Shown here: in pieces, positions 1-5,218 of the stretch
Position numbering within the stretch: the stretch's first letter is position 1
Layout of the letters: each line of letters starts with the position of its first letter
Position numbers and translations under genes: made by a program
From: Candidatus Hydrogenedentota bacterium
GTDB taxonomy: Bacteria > Hydrogenedentota > Hydrogenedentia > Hydrogenedentales > SLHB01
DNA length: 5,218 bases
Reading direction: 5' to 3'
NCBI GenBank assembly: GCA_016934125.1
Contig: JAFGTL010000029.1
Coordinates: 1 to 5,218, forward strand
The notes under the pieces: generated by a model
The model's input: the letters and a program-made list of their open reading frames with translations, nothing else
What the model was told of the DNA's origin: nothing
Databases searched by the model: none

Positions 1-3000
1 CACGCCCTGCCGGATGCCGGCCACGGCCTCACCGGCCCGATCGCGGACGATGGCCTGCCGCTCGGCCCATTCGTCCTTCTTCCCGCCGCGGTGCATGACC
101 TCCTCCCAGAACGCACGGCTCCGGCCCACCCACGCAAACCAGGCCGCCCGGCAGTCGGCCTCGCTCATCAGGTGCCCTTCGAGCGCCATCGCATAGAGTC
201 CCAACTGCAGTGACGCGCCGCTTTTCACGTCCTTCTGCTTCACATGCACCGTCGTCTTGTAGTCGATGACGCGCACGTTCGCGCCGCCCTCGTCTTCATC
301 GATTCGATCGATGCGCCCGGCCAACAGCACCGGCCCGGCCGGCGTATCGAGCGTAACCGGCTCCGCCCGCGACGGCCCATCGCCGGCCGCGCCCCACGCA
401 TGGCCGAAGGCAACCTCGAAATACTGCGGCTTCCAGTTTGCATCGCCCGCCGCCCGCTCCAGCGCCAGGTAACGCGCTAGGATCGCCCGCATCCGCTCCC
501 GTTCCACGGCCACCACGCCCGGCGGCGCCGTCACGCTCCGCGCCGCGCGCGCCGCAAACACCTCGTCCACCAGCCGCGACATGGCCTCGTCCGCGTCCTG
601 TTCCGCCACGTCCGGCACCGATTGGCCCCGATACCGGGCGTGGAACCGCTGGAGGATCTCGTGGAGGATGGTGCCCCGGATCCGCGGATCGAACTCCGCC
701 ACGGGCATTTCCTCGTCTTCGAGGCCGAGCACGTATTCGACGAAGAACTGGAACGGACACAGGGCATAGGCTTCGAGTTGGGCCGCGCTGAACTGCCGGT
801 TCGCGCCGAACCGCCCCGCAATTGCCTCGATCCGGGCCGGATCCGAGAGCACGCCGTCGTACGCGTCGAAGGGCCCCGCGCGATGCCGGCCGATGTCCAC
901 CCCGGCCCGTTCCCGGAAAGGCGCCACCTCCTCCCCGAACCGCGCCAACGCCCCCGGTTCCCCGCGGAACAGCAGGGCGTTCCGCAAGTCGCGCGGCGAT
1001 GCCACGGCATCCAGCGACGGGACGAAAGCGTGGGGGGGAGGGGGCGGACTCAGCACAACCCCCCGGCAGTCGTCGAAGAGTTCGAGAATGTCGGCGATGA
1101 ACGGACTCGGACTGGCCGGCCGCTCATCCGGCGAGACGGTTCGCCACGTGATCCAGAGCCGCTCGCGTGCCACGTCGAGTACGTGATGGAACAACACGCG
1201 CTCGCGATCCGCCTGCTTCCGCCTGCCCGCGAGCCGCACCTCCACGCCCTCGAGTTCGGCGATATCCTCTTCGGAATACACGGCGTTCACCGAGGCCGGC
1301 TGCGGCACCTCGCCCTCGTTGACGCCCCCGAAGAACACGTAATCGAACCGCAGATGGCGCGCGCGTTCCGCATCGAGGCAATGCACGCCCACCGCGGCCT
1401 GCGGGGGCGCGTACGGCGTGTCGCGCAACGCCTGCCGGAACCAGGCCAGGAACTCGCTGCGCGTCCATCTCCGTGCGGGCGCGGCAAGGGGCGCGAGGCC
1501 CGTGGACAACCGCGTCAACAGGCCGCGAAGGGCTTCCAGCGCAGCGGCTTCCGATGCGCGAACCGGCGCGATGCTGGCCGCCTCGGCCGCGAGTGCACGC
1601 TCGATTCCGCACGCCTCCACGAGCGCCTCCATGGCCCGCCCGTAGTCCTGCAGCGTGCCCCGTTCGGGCACGAGGGCCGCCGCGTTCTTCAGCGAACCGA
1701 GCAGATCGAGCAGCGTCTGCGCCGCGTCGCGCGCGTCCGGCATGCGCTCGAGCGTCCGCTGCGCCTCCTCGTCCTCGTCGGCCCGAGCCGAGGCCGCTTC
1801 GAGGCGGCCGAGGAGATGGCCGGCGCGCTGGCCCCATTCCCGGTATCCCGAAACCACCCGCGCCATCCGCGCGATCCGCCCCGCCAAGGCCTTCCCGCGT
1901 GGAGCCGGCGGCGGTTCCGGCCGGAACCACGGCGACGTCACGATATCCAGGATCGGCTCGCGGCGCCATTCGCCCGTGGCATCGAGCAGATCGAGCAGGA
2001 ACGCGCAGGCCGCGCTCTGCGCCAGGGCAGGCCGGTGATCGATCCGCACCGGGATTCCGAACTCGTCGAACACCGCGCGGATCGTGTCGGCTACCCCGCC
2101 CAGATTCCGGAAGATGATCGCCACCTCCTCAAGCGGCACCGCCTCTTCCACCAGCAGGCCCTTGACGCGGCGTCCAATGGTCTCGATCTCCTGGACGCAG
2201 CCGGCGCACGGCACGAGTTCCAGATCCGGACGGAGATCGGGCGGGCGGGCGGGCGGCGTGCGCCAGAACACCTGCGAGGCGGCGAACTCGACGAAGCTAC
2301 GGGGCCCATCCTCGGCAAAGGCGCGCAACTCGTTCGACGGGAACGTGTCCTTCACGCGTTGCACCGTGTCGCGCGTGAGGGCGTACAGATCGGCTTGGCT
2401 CGGCTCCTCCGCGTTGCAGTTGAGGCCGAACACGAGTTCTTCCACATGAGGCTCGATGGCCGCCAGCAGGCGGAACTCCGACGGCGTGAAATCGTCGAAG
2501 TCGTCGAGCACGAGGAGTTCCACGCCCTCCAGCGCGGCGGGGTGGCCCCCCCGGCAGAGCAGCGCCGCCTCCCAGTACAGGCCCACGCGATCGTACGCGC
2601 CCGCTCCGATGAGGGCCTCCTGATACGCCGCATACACGTCCGCCACCACCTCGTCCAGCGGCGAGCCGTTCTTTCGCGCCCGCACCCGCTCGCGGAATGC
2701 GTCCGGCTCGATGGCCGCCTGTTTGAGATCGGTGACGATCCGCTGCATGTGGCGGATGAATCCGGGGGTTGTCGCCGACGCGCCCACGGCGTCGAGGGCG
2801 GAGCGCCCGCGCAGGCCTTCCACGGCCTGTTCGAGCAGGTAGCGTTGTTCGAGATCGCCGAGCACCGCCCCTTCGCGGCCCGCCGAACTCAGCAGCCCCA
2901 TCACGAAGTCCTGGAACGTCTGGACGGGCCTGCCCCATGCCCCGGCCGTTCCCTCGCCTTCCAGGATGAGGCCCTCTGCCCGGCGCCGGGCGAGCGGAGC

Positions 3001-3108
3001 GCTCGGCACCAGCAATACGGCGCGCCCCCAGCGGCTCCGCATGAGCGCGTCGATTGCCGGCGCGCGTTCCGAACGGCGGGGGCCGCAAAGAAGGCGGACG
3101 CGTGCCAC
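1..3108 (-). CDS. AddB-like helicase-nuclease with PD-(D/E)XK nuclease domain, 3' end beyond window
   Basis: This is the N-terminal 1036 residues of an AddB/RecB-family double-strand-break resection protein; the frame has no stop down to position 1. The start is a GTG one base after the helicase stop, with GAGG nine bases upstream, giving MARVRLLCGP, which matches the usual family beginning. Residues 1 to about 700 are UvrD-like: a degenerate P-loop (GPRRSERA, 9-16), LLVPS (32-36), a Walker-B-like VLDDFDDF (200-207), GIPVRID (351-357) and FFGGVNEGEVP (592-602). The nuclease domain follows: LEAYALCPFQFF with Cys784, GTILH with His816, GRIDR with Asp934, VIDYKT with Asp949 and Lys951, and QLGLY with Gln968 and Tyr972. 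In AddB, a Cys at the position of Cys784 pairs with a C-terminal C-x2-C-x5-C cluster to bind 4Fe-4S. The last visible residues, GIRQGV, sit just where that cluster should follow, so perhaps 30-60 residues are missing. ATP hydrolysis is doubtful; nuclease activity is likely. The family is secure, but AddB versus a related RecB-like nuclease is less so. Confidence 0.9.
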   Translation of the reverse strand, partial: MARVRLLCGPRRSERAPAIDALMRSRWGRAVLLVPSAPLARRRAEGLILEGEGTAGAWGRPVQTFQDFVMGLLSSAGREGAVLGDLEQRYLLEQAVEGLRGRSALDAVGASATTPGFIRHMQRIVTDLKQAAIEPDAFRERVRARKNGSPLDEVVADVYAAYQEALIGAGAYDRVGLYWEAALLCRGGHPAALEGVELLVLDDFDDFTPSEFRLLAAIEPHVEELVFGLNCNAEEPSQADLYALTRDTVQRVKDTFPSNELRAFAEDGPRSFVEFAASQVFWRTPPARPPDLRPDLELVPCAGCVQEIETIGRRVKGLLVEEAVPLEEVAIIFRNLGGVADTIRAVFDEFGIPVRIDHRPALAQSAACAFLLDLLDATGEWRREPILDIVTSPWFRPEPPPAPRGKALAGRIARMARVVSGYREWGQRAGHLLGRLEAASARADEDEEAQRTLERMPDARDAAQTLLDLLGSLKNAAALVPERGTLQDYGRAMEALVEACGIERALAAEAASIAPVRASEAAALEALRGLLTRLSTGLAPLAAPARRWTRSEFLAWFRQALRDTPYAPPQAAVGVHCLDAERARHLRFDYVFFGGVNEGEVPQPASVNAVYSEEDIAELEGVEVRLAGRRKQADRERVLFHHVLDVARERLWITWRTVSPDERPASPSPFIADILELFDDCRGVVLSPPPPPHAFVPSLDAVASPRDLRNALLFRGEPGALARFGEEVAPFRERAGVDIGRHRAGPFDAYDGVLSDPARIEAIAGRFGANRQFSAAQLEAYALCPFQFFVEYVLGLEDEEMPVAEFDPRIRGTILHEILQRFHARYRGQSVPDVAEQDADEAMSRLVDEVFAARAARSVTAPPGVVAVERERMRAILARYLALERAAGDANWKPQYFEVAFGHAWGAAGDGPSRAEPVTLDTPAGPVLLAGRIDRIDEDEGGANVRVIDYKTTVHVKQKDVKSGASLQLGLYAMALEGHLMSEADCRAAWFAWVGRSRAFWEEVMHRGGKKDEWAERQAIVRDRAGEAVAGIRQGV
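2239..2254 (+). repeat. GGGC tetranucleotide repeat, four copies, inside the AddB-like gene
   Basis: The plus strand has four GGGC units in a row, giving four G-triplets with one-base spacers, a textbook G-quadruplex pattern. It lies on the template strand of the AddB-like gene, opposite codons 285-290 (PPARPP), in a linker-like stretch. A change of one 4-base unit would shift the frame. Confidence 0.7.
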
Positions 3109-3109
3109 G

Positions 3110-4789
3110 TCAGGTATCCTCGGCGTTTCGGATCTCGTAGCGGTAGCCCTGTTCCGTCAAGAAGAGCTGCCGTTTCACGCTGTAATCCTGATCGCAGGTG
3201 TCCCGCGACACGAGCGAGTAGAACCGGGCAATGACGCCGTCTTCCTTGGGCCGTAGGATACGCCCAAGCCGCTGCGCCTCCTCCTGGCGCGAGCCGAACG
3301 TGCCCGACACCTGGATCGCCACGCTCGCATCGGGCAGATCGATGGCGAAATTGGCCACTTTCGACACGATCAGCAGCTTCACCTCGCCCGTGCGGAACGC
3401 CGCGTACAGCTCCTCCCGTTTCCGGTTGGCCGTCTGCCCCGTGATGAGGGGCGCTTTGAACCGCTTCGCGAGCAGCTTCAACTGATCGAGGTACTGCCCG
3501 ATGACGAGCACGTTGTCTTCCTTGTGCCGGGCGAGAAGTGTCTCGCACAGCGAATCCTTGAGCGGATTCGTCGACGCGATCCGGAACTTGCCCCGCTTGT
3601 CGGCGATGGCGTAGCGGTAGCGCTCCTCGTCCGACAGGGGCACGCGCACCTCCGTGCACAGCGCCTGCGCAATCCACCCCTGCTTCTCGAGCACCTTCCA
3701 GGGCACGTCGTACTTCTTCGGCCCGATCAGGCTGAACACGTCGTCTTCCCGCGCGTCCTCACGCACCAGCGTGGCCGTGAGCCCCAGACGCCGCCGCGCC
3801 TGGAGCGCCGCCGTCGCCCGGAACACCGGCGCAGGCAGGAGATGCACCTCATCGTAGATGATCAGGCCCCAGTTGCCCTCATCGAACAGGCTGAAGTGGA
3901 CGAACTGGCTGTCTTTGCTCTTGCGGTAGGTGAGCACCTGGTAGGTGGCCAGCGTCACCGGGCGGATTTCTTTGGACTCGCCGCTGTATTCGCCCACCTG
4001 ATCCTCGGTGAGATCGGTTTTGTCCAGCAACTCCGATTTCCACTGGCGCAGCGCCACCGTGTTCGTGGTGAGCACGAGTGTCTGGGTTTGCAGCGCATGG
4101 ATCGCGCCGATGCCCACGATCGTCTTGCCCGCACCGCACGGCAGCACCACCGCCCCGCTGCCGCCCCGGTTCGAGCCGCGCATGTGGAACGCGTCGATGG
4201 CCTCCCGCTGATACGTGCGCATGCCGAACGGCTTGCCCGACAGCGCCGTGTCCCGAAGCCCTAGCTTCAACGGCGCCCCTTCCACATAGCCGGCGAGATC
4301 CTCCACCGGGAAGTTCAGCTTGATCAGGGCGCTCTTGACGTTGCCCCGCTCCTCGGGCTTCACGTAGATGTGGTGGCCGTCCGGCGAGCCCGACACATAC
4401 GGCTGCAGCGTCTTCTGATTCAGGAGCTGCATGATGAGCAGGCTGTCCTCGGCATAGAGGACGAGCTGCCCGTCCTCCGTCTTGAACAGCTTGAGCCGGC
4501 CGTATCGCGCGACGTTATCCTCGACGTCCGCGATCACGTTCTGCGGCACCTCGTACTTGCTGAACTGCACGAGGCTGTCGACGATCTGCGCCGCCGTCAG
4601 GCCCGATGCCGCTGCGTTCCACAGCGACAACGGCGTAATCCGATAGGTGTGGATGTGCTCGGGCGACTTCACCAGCTCCGCAAACGCCGCGATGCTGTCG
4701 CGGGCGTCCTCGAAGCAAGGGCCGTCCGTCTCCAGCAGGACGGATCGATCCGACTGGACGATCAGGGGTTTGTGCTCGTCAGGTGCCAT
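3110..4789 (-). CDS. XPB/ERCC3-type DNA repair helicase, bacterial form
   Basis: A complete 559-residue superfamily 2 helicase of the XPB/Rad25 family, an ATP-dependent 3'-5' DNA translocase tied to nucleotide excision repair in eukaryotes and archaea. Residues 1 to about 180 form the N-terminal damage-recognition-like region, opening with KPLIVQSDRSVLLE and HIHTYRITPLSLWNA, as I recall the mycobacterial XPB doing. The first RecA domain has motif I LPCGAGKT (216-223), DEVH (313-316), GLTAT (336-340) and the XPB-specific RED triad (343-345). The second has LVIGQYLDQL (428-437), SKVANFAIDLP (476-486) and motif VI QEEAQRLGRILRP (502-514). No key residue is missing, and the length is close to the roughly 550 residues of bacterial XPBs. 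The ATG at 4789 is chosen because homology starts there; an in-frame ATG at 4903 would add 38 low-complexity residues read through intergenic palindromes. No Shine-Dalgarno precedes the start, which fits a leaderless message. It leads an operon with the AddB-like gene. Confidence 0.96.
   Translation of the reverse strand: MAPDEHKPLIVQSDRSVLLETDGPCFEDARDSIAAFAELVKSPEHIHTYRITPLSLWNAAASGLTAAQIVDSLVQFSKYEVPQNVIADVEDNVARYGRLKLFKTEDGQLVLYAEDSLLIMQLLNQKTLQPYVSGSPDGHHIYVKPEERGNVKSALIKLNFPVEDLAGYVEGAPLKLGLRDTALSGKPFGMRTYQREAIDAFHMRGSNRGGSGAVVLPCGAGKTIVGIGAIHALQTQTLVLTTNTVALRQWKSELLDKTDLTEDQVGEYSGESKEIRPVTLATYQVLTYRKSKDSQFVHFSLFDEGNWGLIIYDEVHLLPAPVFRATAALQARRRLGLTATLVREDAREDDVFSLIGPKKYDVPWKVLEKQGWIAQALCTEVRVPLSDEERYRYAIADKRGKFRIASTNPLKDSLCETLLARHKEDNVLVIGQYLDQLKLLAKRFKAPLITGQTANRKREELYAAFRTGEVKLLIVSKVANFAIDLPDASVAIQVSGTFGSRQEEAQRLGRILRPKEDGVIARFYSLVSRDTCDQDYSVKRQLFLTEQGYRYEIRNAEDT
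3118..3121 (-). promoter_or_regulatory. ribosome binding site for the AddB-like GTG start
   Basis: GAGG on the minus strand lies nine bases before the GTG at 3108 and inside the last codons of the helicase gene. It supports GTG at 3108 over the next in-frame ATG (codon 23, at 3042), which would discard the conserved first beta strand. The helicase TGA ends at 3110 and the GTG begins at 3108, so ribosomes finishing the helicase can restart directly. Confidence 0.55.
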
Positions 4790-4797
4790 AGGCCGTG

Positions 4798-4806
4798 AGT
4801 GTAGCA
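4798..4806 (-). promoter_or_regulatory. extended -10 promoter of the XPB helicase, probably leaderless
   Basis: On the minus strand the sequence reads TGC-TACACT, an extended -10 element (TG-n followed by a hexamer close to TATAAT). Eight bases separate the hexamer from the ATG at 4789, so transcription should start at or within about three bases of the start codon. There is no convincing -35: TGCCTT, at 17-base spacing (4821-4826), matches the consensus poorly. The absence of a ribosome binding site before the ATG agrees with a leaderless transcript. This is a pattern reading, not a measured start site. Confidence 0.5.
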
Positions 4807-4831
4807 CAACCGGCTCGCGAAAGGCATGCTG

Positions 4832-4880
4832 CGCACGGCGCTTCCGCCCCGTGCGAGCCACGGCGCTTGCGCCCCGTGCG
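4832..4880. repeat. two tandem palindromic repeat units, REP-like
   Basis: Two 22-base copies at 4834-4855 and 4859-4880 differ by a single base (CTTCC against CTTGC) and are spaced 25 bases apart. Each begins CACGGCGCTT and ends GCCCCGTGCG and can fold on itself: CGCACGG (4832-4838) pairs with CCGTGCG (4849-4855) around a ten-base loop, and in the second copy GGCGC-TT-GCGCC (4862-4873) forms a tight hairpin. Short intergenic palindromes of this sort resemble bacterial REP elements. They lie 29-70 bases upstream of the predicted helicase promoter. Confidence 0.6.
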
Positions 4881-4888
4881 GTGGACGC

Positions 4889-4916
4889 CCCCGTGTCCGC
4901 CAAGAGCCGGACGGGG
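4889..4916. terminator. imperfect stem-loop in the intergenic gap
   Basis: The arms GTCCG (4895-4899) and CGGAC (4908-4912) are extended by CCCC (4889-4892) and GGGG (4913-4916), with a two-base GT bulge on one side and an eight-base loop. This gives nine paired positions. Neither strand has a run of T after it. It may help end transcription before the helicase promoter, or simply belong with the GC-rich palindromes beside it. Confidence 0.3.
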
Positions 4917-4952
4917 CGAAAGAGGGGGCTATCCCAAGCGGAGCGCCTGTGT

Positions 4953-4967
4953 CGCCCCGGCGGGGTG
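4953..4967 (-). terminator. GC-rich hairpin after the upstream gene, possible terminator
   Basis: A six-base-pair stem (CACCCC / GGGGCG on the minus strand, with one G-U pair) closes a three-base loop 13 bases after the TGA at 4981. The position suits transcription termination of the upstream gene, but no T-tract follows on the minus strand, so it is not a standard intrinsic terminator. Confidence 0.3.
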
Positions 4968-4980
4968 CTTCATCACGCGT

Positions 4981-5218
4981 TCAATGCTCCTGAGCCAGCG
5001 CGTCCCTGAACACGTCGTAGACTGCGCCGTCGACTACCCGCATCTCCTGATCCCGCGCTCTAGTCGCGTCGCACAGTCCTTTCGACAGGGCTCGACGAAC
5101 TCGTCCAGCATCCGTTGCCCACCAACGTTGATACGCCCGTCCTTTGCCAGGGCCGGATTCTGCAAGGCTTCGCTTAGAATGGCATACGCCTCCTGGGTGT
5201 GTTGGGATGCCCGTTCGA
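4981..5218 (-). pseudogene. 3' end of an unidentified gene, apparently frameshifted near its end
   Basis: The product is not recognised. From the right edge one minus-strand frame (first full codon at 5216) reads 60 residues, including EAYAILSEALQNPALAKDGR and MLDEFVEPCRKD, then stops at TAG 5034-5036. By hand count about two thirds of its third positions are G/C. From about 5055 the coding look moves to another frame, open from 5217 to a TGA at 4981-4983, which ends DQEMRVVDGAVYDVFRDAL and AQEH with about four fifths G/C at third positions; upstream of there that same frame looks like a shadow, with under half. One missing base around 5045-5065 would join the two into a single tail. Alternatives are a real stop at 5034 followed by non-coding DNA, a tiny overlapping gene starting at ATG 5043, or a sequencing error. 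The body and start of the gene lie outside the window. G/C at third positions is lower than in the two repair genes. Confidence 0.35.

Larger units (their letters stand above)
4790..4980. other. intergenic region upstream of the helicase operon
   Basis: No frame here looks coding. The stretch holds, in the direction of transcription, a hairpin behind the upstream gene, a second stem-loop, the two palindromic repeat units and the extended -10 promoter. I saw no tRNA, riboswitch, LexA-type box or other operator that I could support. Confidence 0.6.

Noticed and set aside
1124..1969. Minus-strand open frame of 281 codons
   Set aside because: Arg/Gly/Ala-rich translation in a different frame from the AddB-like gene, whose motifs continue through the whole interval.
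2297..3088. Minus-strand open frame of 263 codons
   Set aside because: Off-frame shadow of the N-terminal part of the AddB-like gene; composition is Arg/Gly/Pro-biased with no motif.
622..3234. Plus-strand open frame of 870 codons
   Set aside because: It lies codon-on-codon opposite the AddB-like frame. Strong G/C third positions remove stops from the antisense frame. Its translation is rich in Arg, His and Glu, shows no recognisable domain, and runs across both the nuclease gene and the end of the helicase gene.
2901..3677. Minus-strand open frame of 258 codons spanning the gene junction
   Set aside because: Crosses the helicase stop and the nuclease start in a third frame, while both real genes have conserved motifs in their own frames.
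3524..4264. Plus-strand open frame of 246 codons
   Set aside because: Antisense to the helicase core, including motif I and DEVH; no family resemblance of its own.
4832..4880. CRISPR array
   Set aside because: Only two units with a three-base gap, no unique spacers and no cas genes in view.
4790..4903. 38-residue N-terminal extension of the helicase from an upstream in-frame ATG
   Set aside because: It reads through the palindromic repeats and the promoter, has a low-complexity Arg/Ala composition, and homology to mycobacterial XPB begins at the ATG at 4789.
4647..5009. Plus-strand open frame of 120 codons over the intergenic gap
   Set aside because: Begins antisense inside the helicase gene, crosses all the hairpins, has no ribosome binding site and no recognisable protein signature.

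Overview
The window comes from a bacterium of high G+C content, roughly two thirds G+C, with strong G/C preference at third codon positions. No marker settles the taxon. The helicase is of the bacterial XPB type best known from actinobacteria, but the composition and the GC-rich intergenic palindromes would also suit planctomycete-like or other uncultured lineages. That placement is inference.

All convincing coding sequence is on the minus strand, so the genes read from right to left. From the right edge, about 4981-5218 holds the 3' end of an unidentified gene whose coding signal changes frame near its end, probably a decayed or frameshifted tail. Positions 4790-4980 are a non-coding gap with several GC-rich hairpins, including two near-identical 22-base palindromic units. 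Its last bases carry an extended -10 promoter so close to the next start codon that the mRNA would be leaderless.

Positions 3110-4789 encode a complete 559-residue XPB/ERCC3-type superfamily 2 DNA helicase with all its motifs intact. One base after its stop, a GTG at 3108 opens a very large frame that stays open to position 1 and runs off the left edge. It has at least 1036 residues and encodes an AddB/RecB-like helicase-nuclease: a UvrD-like but Walker-A-degenerate N-terminal part, then a complete PD-(D/E)XK nuclease domain with a conserved cysteine of the AddB iron-sulfur staple type. It contains no stop inside the window.

The two genes are almost certainly one transcript with coupled translation. 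The plausible shared job is DNA repair: XPB unwinds or remodels damaged DNA, and the AddB-like protein cleaves or resects DNA ends, probably with an AddA-like partner outside the window. The pairing of a bacterial XPB with an AddB-like nuclease is the most interesting point here. The plus strand carries only shadow frames, one of them 870 codons long.
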